This document shows, piece by piece, positions 24,622 through 33,813 of a stretch of DNA of 64,000 nt. The position numbers and the translations under genes were made by a program. Origin of the DNA: Streptomyces yatensis (GTDB lineage Bacteria > Actinomycetota > Actinomycetes > Streptomycetales > Streptomycetaceae); the NCBI RefSeq assembly GCF_018069625.1, contig NZ_CP072941.1, forward strand, positions 3,472,001 to 3,536,000, in the 5' to 3' direction. Numbering within the stretch: position 1 is the stretch's first letter; the number at the start of each line of letters is the position of its first letter. A model generated the notes under the pieces. The model had not been told where the DNA came from. It did no database searches and saw only the letters and a list, made by a program, of their open reading frames with translations.

Positions 24622-24693
24622 CTGGGGTACCAGGACTCGAACCTAGACTAAGTGAACCAGAATCACTCGTGCTGCCAATTACACCATACCCCA
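24622..24693 (-). tRNA. tRNA-Gln(CUG), copy 2
   Basis: 72-nt cloverleaf, acceptor TGGGGTA/TACCCCA, anticodon stem AGTGA/TCACT fully paired, anticodon CTG. First tRNA of the cluster and about 170 bp after the gltX stop on the same strand. Confidence 0.95.
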
Positions 24694-24861
24694 CCAAAAC
24701 GCCACCCCCGTAAGGGGTTTTGTTTGGCTTGCGCCCCGGCCCGGCCTCTCGGCCCGCCCGTCCGGCGCAGGAAGAACATTACCCGATGGTGGACGGGCCA
24801 CCAAAACGAGTATCACCGCGAGTGGCGCCGCCTCACAGGCCCAGGCAGCGCCCCGCGCCCC

Positions 24862-26349
24862 TTATCCGGCCAGCTTCGCCAGCGCCGCGTCCACCCGGGC
24901 CAGCGTGCGCTCGCGCCCCAGGACCTCCAGGGACTCGAACAGCGGCAGTCCGACCGTACGGCCGGTGACCGCGACCCGCAGCGGGGCCTGGGCCTTGCCC
25001 AGTTTGAGGCCGTGCTCCTCGCCGGCCGCGAGGACCGCGGCCTTCAGGGTCTCGGCGTCCCAGTCCGCCTCGGCGAGCCGGGTACGGACCGAGGCCAGGA
25101 GCGCGTCCGCGCCCGGCTTCATCGCCTTGGTCCAGGACGCCTCGTCCTGGACGGGCTCATCGAGGAAGAGGAAGTCCACGTTCGCGGTGATGTCGGACAG
25201 GACCGTCAGCCGGGTCTGGGCCAGCGGGGCCAGCGCCGCGAAGGCGGCCGCGTCGAAGGCGTCCGGGGACCACGGCGCGTGCGGGGCCTTCAGCCAGGGC
25301 TCGCACGCCTCGATGAACGCCTTCACGTCCAGCAGCCGGATGTGGTCCGCGTTGATCGCCTCGGCCTTCTTGAGGTCGAAACGCGCCGGGTTGGCGTTCA
25401 CCCCCGAGATGTCGAACGCCTCGACCATCTCCGCCGGCGAGAAGACGTCCCGGTCGGCGGAGAGCGACCAGCCCAGCAGGGAGAGGTAGTTGAGCAGTCC
25501 CTCGGGGAGGAAGCCGCGCTCCCGGTAGAGGTTCAGCGAGGCCTGCGGGTCGCGCTTGGAGAGCTTCTTGTTGCCCTCGCCCATCACATACGGGAGATGG
25601 CCGAACTCGGGCACCGTGCCGGGGCCCACACCGATCTCGGCGAGCGCCCGGTAGAGCCCGATCTGCCGCGGGGTGGAGGAGAGCAGGTCCTCGCCGCGCA
25701 GCACATGCGTGATCTCCATCAGCGCGTCGTCCACGGGGTTGACGAGCGTGTAGAGGGGCGCGCCGTTGGCCCGCACGATGCCGTAGTCCGAGACGTTCTC
25801 GGGGGTGAAGGTCAGCTCACCGCGCACCAGGTCGGTGAAGGTGATCGGCTCGTCCGGCATCCGGAAGCGCACGATCGAGGCGCGCCCCTCGGCCTCGTAC
25901 GCGGCGATCTGCTCGGCGGTCAGGGTGCGGCAGGTGCCGTCGTAGCCGGAGGGCCGGCCGGCCTTGCGGGCCGCCTCGCGGCGCTCCTCCAGCTCCTCGG
26001 CGGTGCAGTAGCAGCGGTAGGCGTGGCCCGCCTCCAGCAGCTTGTCCGCGACCTCGCGGTAGAGGTCCATCCGCTGCGACTGGCGGTAGGGCTCGTGCGG
26101 ACCGCCGACCTCGGGGCCCTCGTCCCAGTCGAAGCCCAGCCAGCGCATGGCGTCCAGCAGCTGGGTGTAGGACTCCTCGGAGTCGCGCGCCGCGTCGGTG
26201 TCCTCGATGCGGAACACCAGGGTGCCGCCGTGGTGACGGGCGAAGGCCCAGTTGAACAGGGCCGTGCGGACCAGGCCGACATGGGGGTTGCCGGTCGGCG
26301 AGGGACAGAAACGAACTCGGACGGGGGCGGAGGGGGATGCGCTAGCCAC
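24862..26349 (-). CDS. gltX: glutamyl-tRNA synthetase
   Basis: Class I synthetase, 495 residues. The HIGH-type motif is in [21 protein letters not shown] and the KMSKS-type motif is [15 protein letters not shown]. The C-terminal anticodon-binding domain is complete. Streptomyces has no GlnRS in the usual view, so this enzyme should be non-discriminating and also make Glu-tRNA-Gln for GatCAB amidation. Directly downstream on the same strand lie two tRNA-Gln and three tRNA-Glu genes. It overlaps the FAH-family gene by 8 bp. Confidence 0.96.
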   Translation of the reverse strand: MASASPSAPVRVRFCPSPTGNPHVGLVRTALFNWAFARHHGGTLVFRIEDTDAARDSEESYTQLLDAMRWLGFDWDEGPEVGGPHEPYRQSQRMDLYREVADKLLEAGHAYRCYCTAEELEERREAARKAGRPSGYDGTCRTLTAEQIAAYEAEGRASIVRFRMPDEPITFTDLVRGELTFTPENVSDYGIVRANGAPLYTLVNPVDDALMEITHVLRGEDLLSSTPRQIGLYRALAEIGVGPGTVPEFGHLPYVMGEGNKKLSKRDPQASLNLYRERGFLPEGLLNYLSLLGWSLSADRDVFSPAEMVEAFDISGVNANPARFDLKKAEAINADHIRLLDVKAFIEACEPWLKAPHAPWSPDAFDAAAFAALAPLAQTRLTVLSDITANVDFLFLDEPVQDEASWTKAMKPGADALLASVRTRLAEADWDAETLKAAVLAAGEEHGLKLGKAQAPLRVAVTGRTVGLPLFESLEVLGRERTLARVDAALAKLAG

Positions 26350-27133
26350 GCTTGATCACCTTGTTGGTGAGAGTGCCGATGCCTTCGATGGTGACGGCGA
26401 CCTCGTCGCCGACGGAGAGCGGGCCGACGCCCGCCGGAGTGCCGGTGAGCACGACGTCGCCGGGGAGCAGCGTCATCGCCTCGGTGATGTGCACGATCAG
26501 ATCCTCGATCGGGCGCACCATCTCGCTCGTCCGGCCGAGCTGACGCTGTTCACCGTTGACGGTGCACATGATGCCGAGATCGGCGGCGCGCGTCAGGTCG
26601 ATATCGGTCTCCACCCAGGGGCCCAGCGGGCAGGAGGCGTCGAAGCCCTTGGCCCGCGCCCACTGCTTCTCGCTCCGCTGGGCATCGCGGGCCGTGATGT
26701 CGTTGCCGCAGGTGTAGCCGAGGATGACGTCCTTGACGCGGTCACGCGGAACCTCACGGCACATCCGCCCGATCACCACGGCCAGCTCGGCCTCGTAGTG
26801 CACCTCGGAGGAGAAGGAGGGATACGTGATGGGGTCGCCGGGGCCGATCACGGAGGTGGACGGCTTGAAGAAGACGACCGGGACGTCGGGGACCTCGTTG
26901 CCCAGCTCCGCCGCGTGCTCGGCGTAGTTGCGGCCGATTCCGACGACCTTGTTCGGCAGGACGGGCGGCAGCAGCCGGACCTTGCTCAGCGGGACCTTCT
27001 GGCCCGAGCGCTCGAATTCGGCGAAGGGGTGGCCCTTGATGATGTCGATGACGGGGCCGTCCTGATCGGACGGCTCACCCTCCACCACGCCGAAGGCGAC
27101 GTTGCCGTCGATGGAGAATCTGGCGATGCGCAC
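26342..27133 (-). CDS. fumarylacetoacetate hydrolase-family protein
   Basis: 263 residues with an N-terminal lead and a complete FAH domain: [44 protein letters not shown] with the metal-binding Glu pair, [14 protein letters not shown], and [15 protein letters not shown]. Members cleave C-C bonds or decarboxylate acylpyruvates and related 2-oxo acids (for example oxaloacetate or 2-hydroxyhepta-2,4-dienedioate). The exact substrate cannot be read from sequence. It overlaps gltX and so is probably co-transcribed with it. Confidence 0.9.
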   Translation of the reverse strand: MRIARFSIDGNVAFGVVEGEPSDQDGPVIDIIKGHPFAEFERSGQKVPLSKVRLLPPVLPNKVVGIGRNYAEHAAELGNEVPDVPVVFFKPSTSVIGPGDPITYPSFSSEVHYEAELAVVIGRMCREVPRDRVKDVILGYTCGNDITARDAQRSEKQWARAKGFDASCPLGPWVETDIDLTRAADLGIMCTVNGEQRQLGRTSEMVRPIEDLIVHITEAMTLLPGDVVLTGTPAGVGPLSVGDEVAVTIEGIGTLTNKVIKRG

Positions 27134-27254
27134 GGGAAGCCTTGGCTCCTTGACTGAACTCGCTGGAGACTGACGCTCCAGGCTATCGCTCCGCGTCCCG
27201 CGCGCCGCCGTCCCGCCTGCCGGGAGTGGTGGCGTCCGCCACAGCCCCGGGGAA

Positions 27255-27470
27255 TCAGTGGCCCGGGGCCTCGGTGAGCACGGTGCGCTTGGGGTTCGCG
27301 GTCCGGTTCGGCAGGTCGACGCGCTGCTCCGGCTGCTCCTCGGGCGCGGCCGACAGGTCGTCGGCGTCCTTGATGTCCTGGGCGTCCCCCAGCTCTTGGA
27401 CGTCCTTGAGATGGGCCAGGGTGGTGCGCCGCGGGTTGGCTATGGAGTGGAACATCATCGTCGTCTTCAC
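27255..27470 (-). CDS. 71-residue protein of unknown function with repeated motif
   Basis: Start GTG-27470 (MKTTMMFHSIANPRRTTLAH); a GAGG lies about ten bases upstream. The motif ANPRRTTL near residue 11 recurs as ANPKRTVL near residue 58. Between them is an acidic, helix-forming part (LKDVQELGDAQDIKDADDLS). It has no Cys, membrane segment or signal peptide. I do not recognise a family. Possibilities include a small regulatory protein or a modified-peptide precursor, but no modification enzyme is adjacent. It lies between the FAH-gltX operon and the conservon, on the minus strand. Confidence 0.55.
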   Translation of the reverse strand: MKTTMMFHSIANPRRTTLAHLKDVQELGDAQDIKDADDLSAAPEEQPEQRVDLPNRTANPKRTVLTEAPGH

Positions 27471-27479
27471 GTGGTCTAC

Positions 27480-28035
27480 GCCTCGTTCTTGTCGTCCGTA
27501 CCGGCTGTGTAAAGCGTCAGGCTAGAGGCGGCCTTGCCCATCGATTCGCAGGAAAAGTCACCGCGAGCATGTGATATTACTCACGAACGATCAGGCAAAA
27601 GCCGCATAGGAGACAGTTACGCAATCGCCCTAAACGGACATCGCCTACCTGAACCCGACGTTCCGCTCTTGATCATCGCTAGCCGGACACTCGATTGAGG
27701 CCTTCGATTCGTACACGAAAGTCCGTTATCGCCGACATGACTTTCTACGTCCCGTAATAAAGTCCGCACTGAGCGTCACACGGATCACAGCCTTATCCAT
27801 TGCCCTTGTTGCAGCATCCGGCACTGTGCTGGAATTCCCGGGACCGCCGCGGGATTCACCGGCGCGCACGGGGGCGCAGCGACAGAGGCGCCGAGCGGCG
27901 GGGGGCTCCTCTTGTCGACATGAAAGGAAGCGCGCCGGTCACTCACGACCGACAGGGGGGATCGCGGTCCCCCACGACTCGACACCGCTCCGCCGGTTCT
28001 CCGGAGGAGCGCCTGGTCCAGAGGTTGCGACGCTA
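27480..28035 (+). promoter_or_regulatory. AT-rich regulatory region before first conservon
   Basis: About 550 bp without a credible gene. Positions 27540-27790 are strikingly AT-rich for this genome. GTGATATTACTCAC (27571-27584) is an inverted repeat GTGA-N6-TCAC, of the general form bound by BldD-type regulators (AGTGA...TCACC); that match is suggestive only. It should hold the promoter of the first cvnA gene, which starts far downstream, implying a long 5' leader or a downstream promoter. Confidence 0.4.
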
Positions 28036-31000
28036 GTGCAGGGACGTATCAAGAGGGATGGTATGGGGGCTCCCCAGGCCCGCCAGGGCCGAGGGGATGC
28101 TTCGGCGGACCCGGAGCCGCGTGGCGGGACCGACCGCGGCTCCTCGCCTCAGCGCGCCCAGGGGAGCAGCAGCGGCAGGACTCTGGGTGATCAAGGCCCC
28201 GAGGCCGGCACGCAGAGCGCTACCCGGATCAGTGCGCCCAGTGGCGGCGGCGACGCGGAGCAGCCGGCCAAGCCGAAGAGTTCCGGGCCCACCGGGCCCG
28301 GCAATCGCATGGCCCTGCGCAACTGGCGCATCAGCACCCGACTGGTCTCCCTGCTCACGCTCCCGGTGGTCGCGGCGACCACCCTGGGGGCGCTGCGCAT
28401 CGAGGGCTCGCTGGACAACATCCAGCAGCTCGACCAGATGAAGCTGCTCACCAAGATGACGCAGCAGGCCACCCAGCTGGCCAGCGCGCTCCAGGAGGAG
28501 CGCGACAAGTCGGCCGGCCCGCTGGCGGGCAAGGGCAACGACAAGGACGACCGGGTCGTCTCCACGCGTGAGGACACCAACCGCGCCATCACGGCCTTCC
28601 GCGAGGCCACCCACCAGATCGACCCCGGCGACCAGTCGCTGGCCGGTGTGCAGTCCACGCTCGTCAACATCGACCGTCAGCTCGGCAAGATCAACGAGGT
28701 CCGTGACACGGCCTACGACAACAGCCAGTACTACTCGCTGACGGTCCAGAACTACAACGAGCTGATCAACTCGCTGCTGCTGCTCTCCCAGGACATGGCG
28801 CAGGCGACCAGCAACCGCGCGATGATCAACAACACCCGCGCGCTCGCCACCTTCTCCTCCGCCAAGGAGTACGCCTCCATCCAGCGCGCGCTCATCAGCG
28901 CCGCCCTCGCCGACCCCAAGGGCGCCGACTTCTCCGCCAACGACCGCCGCTTCGCCAGGACCGCGGTGGACAAGGAGAACGAGGCGCTCGGCCGCTTCAA
29001 GCAGATCCGCCAGGGCAACTCCGAGGATCTGCTCGAACCGCTGGACAGCCGCCCGGACATCAAGGCGGCGACCATGTACGCCGACCGCGCGGTGCGCGAC
29101 CCCGAGGGGCTGAAGGCCGAGAAGCGCACCGATCTTGACTGGTACGACCAGGACAGTATCAAGATCGAAGAGATGGGCAAGATCGAGGAGACGCTGCTCA
29201 GCGAGATGCAGCAGAAGGCTCGTGAGCTCCGCAACTCCGCCCAGCAGGACGCGATCCTCAACGGTGCGCTGATCCTGCTGGTCCTCGGCGTCTCCCTGGT
29301 CGGCGCCTTCGTCGTGGCCCGCTCCATGGTCCGCTCGCTGCGCCGCCTCCAGGACACCGCGCAGGAGGTCTCCCAGAAGCGGCTGCCCGAACTGGTCAAG
29401 CAGCTCTCCGAGTCCGATCCGCAGGATGTGGACACCTCCGTCGAGTCCGTCGGTGTGCACAGCCGGGACGAGATCGGAAAGGTGGCCGCGGCCTTCGACG
29501 ACGTGCACCGCGAGGCGGTCCGGCTCGCCGCCGAGCAGGCCCTGCTGCGGGGCAACGTCAACGCGATGTTCACCAACCTCTCGCGCCGCAGCCAGGGCCT
29601 CATCCAGCGCCAGCTCTCGCTCATCTCCGAGCTCGAGAGCCGCGAGGCCGACCCGGATCAGCTCTCCTCGCTCTTCAAGCTGGACCACCTCGCCACCCGT
29701 ATGCGCCGTAACGGCGAGAACCTCCTGGTCCTCGCGGGTGAGGAGCCCGGCCGCCGGTGGACCCGGCCGGTGCCGCTGGTGGACGTGCTCCGCGCGGCCG
29801 CCTCCGAGGTGGAGCAGTACGAGCGCATCGAGCTCAGCTCGGTCCCGGCGACCGAGGTGGCCGGCCGGGTCGTCAACGACCTCGTCCACCTGCTCGCCGA
29901 GCTGCTGGAGAACGCCACCTCCTTCTCCTCGCCGCAGACCAAGGTCAAGGTCACCGGTCACGCCCTGCCCGACGGGCGGGTGCTGGTCGAGATCCACGAC
30001 ACCGGTATCGGGCTCTCGCCCGAGGACCTGGCGGCGATCAACGAGCGGCTGGCCTCCCCGCCCACGGTCGATGTGTCGGTGTCCCGGCGCATGGGTCTGT
30101 TCGTGGTCGGCCGGCTGTCGCTGCGCCACGGCATCCGCATCCAGCTCCGGCCGTCCGACTCGGGCGGTACGACGGCGCTGGTCATGCTGCCGGTCGATGT
30201 CGCCCAGGGCGGCCGGAAGCCGGCGCCGCAGGCCGCCGGCGGCAAGTCGGGCCAGGGTGCCCCGGCCGCCGGTGGCGGTCAGGGCAACGGCTCGGCCGGG
30301 CTGCTCGGCTCGGCGCCCTCGCGGCGCCAGGTCCCGGGCTCGGGTTCGCGCGCCGCGCTGCCGGGCAACGGCGGTAGCGGGCTGCCGACCCGGCCGGTCG
30401 GCGCCGGTGCGGGCCCCACGGGCGGCGCCCCGGGCGGCGGCACCAACTTCTTCGAGGGCGGACGGGCTCCGGCCCCCCGGAGCAACGCGCCCGCGGGCCC
30501 CGGCGCTCCCGGTGGCCAGAGTGGCCCCGGTGGCCAGGGCGGTCAGGGCGCTCCCTCCGGACGTCCCCCGCTTCCGCAGCGCAACGAGGGCCCGACCGTC
30601 GCTCCGCCGACCGGCGCCCCGGCCCGCGCCGACGGCGGCGACCAGGGCGGCCGTCCGCAGCTGCCCACCCGCGGCCCCGCGCCCGAGCTTCCGGCCCCGT
30701 CCCAGCCCGGCACCAGCTGGGGCGCCCGCGCCGCGGCCGGCGAGGACGACTGGCCGGGCACGCCGCGCGACGCGGTCGACACCCCGCGCGGGCACGAGGA
30801 GTACGACTCCACGGGCCAGTTCGCCCGTCCGGACCTCGGTGGCTCCGGGGACCGTCGCGACCCGTTCGGCAACCGCGGCCCCGGCGACACCGGCGAGCTG
30901 CCGCAGCTGAGCGACAGCCCCAACCTGTTCGAGCCGCGCCGCGGGGCCACTGGACCGCAGGGCGGCCAGGGACCGGCCGACACCGGCCAGTTCAACCGGC

Positions 31001-31977
31001 CCGACTACGGCCGCGGCCCCGGCGACACCGGCGAGTTCGCCCGTCCGGAGCTCGGCCGGGGCCCGGGTGACACCGGTGAGTACGCCCAGCCCCGGTTCGA
31101 GGACGCCGCCCCGCGCGGCGGACGCGGCCCCGGGGACACGGGCGAGTTCCCGCGCCCGAACATGGGCGGCCCGGGCGACACCGGCGAGTTCCCGCGTCCG
31201 AACATGGGCGACACCGGCGAGTACCCCCGCCCGAACATGGGCGACACCGGCGAGTACGCCCGTCCCGACATGGGTGGCACCGGCGAGTACCCGCTGCCCC
31301 AGGGGCCCCAGGGCCAGCCCGGTGGGCGCCCGAACGATCCGCTGCCGCCCGCCGGTCCCGGCGACGGCCGCACCCCGATCTTCGACACCATCGAGTCGTC
31401 CTGGCATCTCAACCAGGGCGAGGACCAAGGCATATCGGGCTCCCAGGGCGGTGGCCGGTCGTTCCCGTCCGCGCCCTCCGCCCCCGAGCCCACCCCCGGC
31501 CGGCCCGCCTCCGCCGTACCGCCGCCCTCGGCCCACGAGCCGCTGCCGGCGGCCCAGGGCATGGGCGACTTCCCCGGTGCCCAGGGCCCGGGCGACTTCG
31601 CCGGATCGGGCGCCGCGGCGGGCCCCGGCACCAACGGGACCGGCCCGGGCGGCCGGAACGCGGGTTCCCACTGGCGTACGTCGCCCCACAACGACGAGCG
31701 CTGGCGCCGCGCCGAGCAGGTCCGCGAACCCGCGGCCGGCGGTATCACGTCGTCCGGGTTGCCACGGCGGGTGCCGCGCGCAAACCTCGTGGAGGGTGCC
31801 GCACACCAGCCGCAGCAGCCGGACCAGGCTGGGCCGCAGGTGTCCCGCGCGCCCGATGATGTACGCGGCAGGCTGACCAACCTCCGCCGTGGAATTCAGC
31901 AGGGTCGCCGGGCCGGTACCGGACTCGGCGGCAACCATGATCGCGGCATTGGCCCGACTTACCAGCAGGAGCGTTAG
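28036..31977 (+). CDS. cvnA: conservon sensor histidine kinase CvnA (first copy)
   Basis: Membrane sensor kinase, 1313 residues from GTG-28036 (VQGRIKRDGM); ATG-28063 with AAGAGGG ahead is an alternative. TM1 ~102-121, then an extracytoplasmic nitrate/nitrite-sensing-type region with helices (LASALQEERDKSAGPL), TM2 ~406-430, HAMP, then LDHLATRMRRNGENLLVLAG. The ATPase has N-box ELLENATSF (~621), G-box IHDTGIGLSPED and RRMGLFVVGRL. A ~590-residue Gly/Pro-rich tail carries about ten repeats of (G)DTGE(F/Y)xRP(x)MG (~925-1085). The C-terminal GLPRRVPRANLVEG...VSRAPDDVRGRLTNLRRG block is conserved in the second copy. It is the first gene of a conservon operon. Confidence 0.93.
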   Translation: MQGRIKRDGMGAPQARQGRGDASADPEPRGGTDRGSSPQRAQGSSSGRTLGDQGPEAGTQSATRISAPSGGGDAEQPAKPKSSGPTGPGNRMALRNWRISTRLVSLLTLPVVAATTLGALRIEGSLDNIQQLDQMKLLTKMTQQATQLASALQEERDKSAGPLAGKGNDKDDRVVSTREDTNRAITAFREATHQIDPGDQSLAGVQSTLVNIDRQLGKINEVRDTAYDNSQYYSLTVQNYNELINSLLLLSQDMAQATSNRAMINNTRALATFSSAKEYASIQRALISAALADPKGADFSANDRRFARTAVDKENEALGRFKQIRQGNSEDLLEPLDSRPDIKAATMYADRAVRDPEGLKAEKRTDLDWYDQDSIKIEEMGKIEETLLSEMQQKARELRNSAQQDAILNGALILLVLGVSLVGAFVVARSMVRSLRRLQDTAQEVSQKRLPELVKQLSESDPQDVDTSVESVGVHSRDEIGKVAAAFDDVHREAVRLAAEQALLRGNVNAMFTNLSRRSQGLIQRQLSLISELESREADPDQLSSLFKLDHLATRMRRNGENLLVLAGEEPGRRWTRPVPLVDVLRAAASEVEQYERIELSSVPATEVAGRVVNDLVHLLAELLENATSFSSPQTKVKVTGHALPDGRVLVEIHDTGIGLSPEDLAAINERLASPPTVDVSVSRRMGLFVVGRLSLRHGIRIQLRPSDSGGTTALVMLPVDVAQGGRKPAPQAAGGKSGQGAPAAGGGQGNGSAGLLGSAPSRRQVPGSGSRAALPGNGGSGLPTRPVGAGAGPTGGAPGGGTNFFEGGRAPAPRSNAPAGPGAPGGQSGPGGQGGQGAPSGRPPLPQRNEGPTVAPPTGAPARADGGDQGGRPQLPTRGPAPELPAPSQPGTSWGARAAAGEDDWPGTPRDAVDTPRGHEEYDSTGQFARPDLGGSGDRRDPFGNRGPGDTGELPQLSDSPNLFEPRRGATGPQGGQGPADTGQFNRPDYGRGPGDTGEFARPELGRGPGDTGEYAQPRFEDAAPRGGRGPGDTGEFPRPNMGGPGDTGEFPRPNMGDTGEYPRPNMGDTGEYARPDMGGTGEYPLPQGPQGQPGGRPNDPLPPAGPGDGRTPIFDTIESSWHLNQGEDQGISGSQGGGRSFPSAPSAPEPTPGRPASAVPPPSAHEPLPAAQGMGDFPGAQGPGDFAGSGAAAGPGTNGTGPGGRNAGSHWRTSPHNDERWRRAEQVREPAAGGITSSGLPRRVPRANLVEGAAHQPQQPDQAGPQVSRAPDDVRGRLTNLRRGIQQGRRAGTGLGGNHDRGIGPTYQQER
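30808..31290 (+). repeat. coding tandem repeat, GDTGE(F/Y) units in CvnA tail
   Basis: About ten related units encode variants of GPGDTGEFPRPNMG, first spaced at irregular 12-25 codons and then, at 31177-31290, nearly regular 11-codon units of the DTGEYPRPNMG type. Alternating Phe/Tyr at a fixed position is evident. The repeat is absent from the second CvnA. Confidence 0.85.
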
Positions 31978-32400
31978 TTGAGCCCGATGAGCCAGGCGGC
32001 GCAGAATCTGAACTGGTTGATCACGAACTTCGTGGACAACACCCCCGGGGTGTCCCACACGGTCGTGGTCTCCGCCGACGGACTCCTTCTGGCGATGTCC
32101 GAAGGCTTCCCCCGTGACCGAGCCGATCAACTGGCGGCGGTGGCCTCCGGCCTGACCTCGCTGACCGCCGGGGCCTCCCGCATCTTCGAAGGCGGCATGG
32201 TCAACCAGACCGTCGTCGAAATGGAACGAGGCTTTCTCTTCATCATGTCCATCTCCGACGGCTCCTCCCTCGCCGTGCTCGCCCACCCCGAGTGCGACAT
32301 CGGCCTCGTCGGCTACGAGATGGCCCTGCTGGTCGACCGCGCGGGGAACGTACTCACCCCCGACCTGCGTGCCGAGCTGCAGGGCAGCCTGTTGAACTGA
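31978..32400 (+). CDS. cvnB: conservon roadblock/LC7 protein CvnB (first copy)
   Basis: 140 residues, MglB-like roadblock/LC7 fold (NLNWLITNFVDNTPGVSHTV, VVSADGLLLAMSEGF, GLTSLTAGASRIFEGG, ALLVDRAGNVLTPDLRAELQ). In conservons CvnB partners the CvnD GTPase. The start is TTG-31978, directly after the cvnA stop, because GGAG in the last codons of cvnA is six bases ahead; ATG-31987 is the alternative. Between this and the second CvnB only two internal residues differ (Ala/Ser and Met/Val). Confidence 0.93.
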   Translation: MSPMSQAAQNLNWLITNFVDNTPGVSHTVVVSADGLLLAMSEGFPRDRADQLAAVASGLTSLTAGASRIFEGGMVNQTVVEMERGFLFIMSISDGSSLAVLAHPECDIGLVGYEMALLVDRAGNVLTPDLRAELQGSLLN

Positions 32401-32504
32401 TCCATCGACCATCCGACGCCTGTCCCCCGGCCCCACGGCCGGCGGGCCCCCACCGGCACCGACCGACGGCACGCCCGTCACCTTGTTGTCCGACCGGAGG
32501 ATCC

Positions 32505-32915
32505 ATGACCCCGCCCCCCGCCTCGCCCGGCCCGTACGGCGGCCATCACCAATCGCCGTACGGGGGTGAAGGCGACCAGCCATTGGTGCGCCCGTATGCC
32601 ATGACCGGTGGCCGGACCCGGCCGCGCTACCAGCTCGCCATCGAGGCGCTGGTCAGCACCACGGCCGACCCCGTGCATCTGCAGGGGCTGCTCCCCGAGC
32701 ACCAGCGGATCTGCCATCTGTGCCAGGAGGTCAAGTCGGTCGCCGAGGTCTCGGCGCTGCTGAACATACCCCTGGGTGTGGCACGGATCCTGGTGGCGGA
32801 CCTGGCAGAGGCCGGCATGGTGGCGATCCACCAGCCCGGGGGCGGTTCGGAAGCGGGCGGTACCCCGGATGTGACACTGCTCGAAAGGGTGCTCAGTGGA
32901 CTTCGCAAGCTCTAG
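32505..32915 (+). CDS. cvnC: conservon DUF742 protein CvnC (first copy)
   Basis: 136 residues from ATG-32505 with GGAGG. A short Pro/Gly/His lead is followed by the DUF742 winged-helix-like domain: PLVRPYAMTGGRTRPRYQLA, LPEHQRICHLCQEVKSVAEV, LLNIPLGVARILVADLAEAG, ending DVTLLERVLSGLRKL. It has a paired Cys motif CHLC. The 3' end overlaps cvnD by 20 bp. The family is found only in actinobacterial conservons and lacks a defined biochemical role. Confidence 0.92.
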   Translation: MTPPPASPGPYGGHHQSPYGGEGDQPLVRPYAMTGGRTRPRYQLAIEALVSTTADPVHLQGLLPEHQRICHLCQEVKSVAEVSALLNIPLGVARILVADLAEAGMVAIHQPGGGSEAGGTPDVTLLERVLSGLRKL

Positions 32916-33480
32916 CGGCGCTCCCCCCGCCCGCGCGACCACCTCGGCGAAGATCGTGGTGGCGGGCGGCTTCGGCGTGGGCAAGACCACGTTCGTCGGC
33001 GCGGTCTCGGAGATCAACCCGCTGCGCACCGAAGCCGTGATGACCTCCGCCTCGGCGGGGATCGACGACCTGAGCCATGTCCAGGACAAGACCACGACGA
33101 CCGTGGCGATGGACTTCGGCCGCATCACGCTCGACGACGATCTCATCCTGTACCTGTTCGGCACGCCGGGCCAGGACCGCTTCTGGTTCATGTGGGACGA
33201 CCTGGTGCGCGGCGCGATCGGCGCCGTGGTGCTGGTCGACACCCGCCGGCTCGCCGACTGCTTCCCCGCGGTCGACTACTTCGAGAACTCCGGGCTGCCC
33301 TTCGTCATCGCCCTCAACGGGTTCGAGGGCCAGCAGCCCTACAACCCCGAAGAGGTCCGCGAGGCCCTGCAGATCGGCCCGGACACCCCCATCATCACCA
33401 CGGACGCGCGCCACCGCACCGAGGCCAAGAGCGCTCTCATCACCTTGGTCGAGCATGCGCTGATGGCCCGTCTCAAGTAG
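32896..33480 (+). CDS. cvnD: conservon small GTPase CvnD (first copy)
   Basis: 194 residues, Ras/MglA-like. G1: VVAGGFGVGKTTFVGAVSEI. The G3-like element is LFGTPGQDRFWFMWDDL, with Gln rather than a typical DxxG. Instead of a canonical NKxD, the G4 position reads ALNGFEG. Start GTG-32896 lies inside cvnC, giving a 20-bp overlap and translational coupling. In conservons the GTPase is thought to work with CvnB on a signal from the CvnA kinase. Confidence 0.93.
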   Translation: MDFASSSGAPPARATTSAKIVVAGGFGVGKTTFVGAVSEINPLRTEAVMTSASAGIDDLSHVQDKTTTTVAMDFGRITLDDDLILYLFGTPGQDRFWFMWDDLVRGAIGAVVLVDTRRLADCFPAVDYFENSGLPFVIALNGFEGQQPYNPEEVREALQIGPDTPIITTDARHRTEAKSALITLVEHALMARLK

Positions 33481-33813
33481 CGAACGCCGTCCGGAAGTTA
33501 CCGGATATCGGACGGAGGACGGGCCGTGTCGGACGACGCGGCCCGCTCGCCGTTCATAACGTTTCGACAGAGATATGACCTGGCTCCCGATACGGAGCGC
33601 AGTCGTGTCGCTCCGGTGCGCACTCAAATAGTTCGGTATTCGACATATCTCAGCCATAACGCCCCTTTTTTCTCTGGTCCAGACAACGTACTGAGCGCTT
33701 TGCGCACTGTTTGGAAAGCACCTGCGGGGCGTGCTGGAATTCGCTGAACTGGGCAGTCAGGGCTCAGCTGGGAACGGCACAAATGGTGCCGACGCCGAGA
33801 GGTTGTTGGTCGA
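33481..33813 (+). promoter_or_regulatory. intergenic region between the two conservons
   Basis: A 333-bp gap with an AT-rich section at 33600-33690 that should contain the promoter of the second conservon. An 8-bp inverted repeat GAGATATG (33570) / CATATCTC (33644), and two CATAACG copies (33555 and 33655), occur there. There is no terminator hairpin, so read-through from the first unit is possible. Confidence 0.4.

Noticed and set aside
24704..24725. Small plus-strand hairpin with T-run (CCCC...GGGGTTTTG) between gltX and the tRNA cluster
   Set aside because: The stem is only 4-5 bp and lies antisense to both units, so I do not call it as a terminator for gltX.
27571..27584. Firm assignment of GTGATATTACTCAC as a BldD site
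   Set aside because: The GTGA-N6-TCAC form is compatible, but one degenerate match is not enough; it is recorded only as a candidate within the regulatory region.
28033..32583. Very long open frame (about 1500 codons) on the minus strand across the first conservon
   Set aside because: It is a mirror of the high-GC cvnA-cvnB coding on the plus strand; composition is Arg/Gly/Ala-rich with no domain, and the plus-strand proteins are clear.
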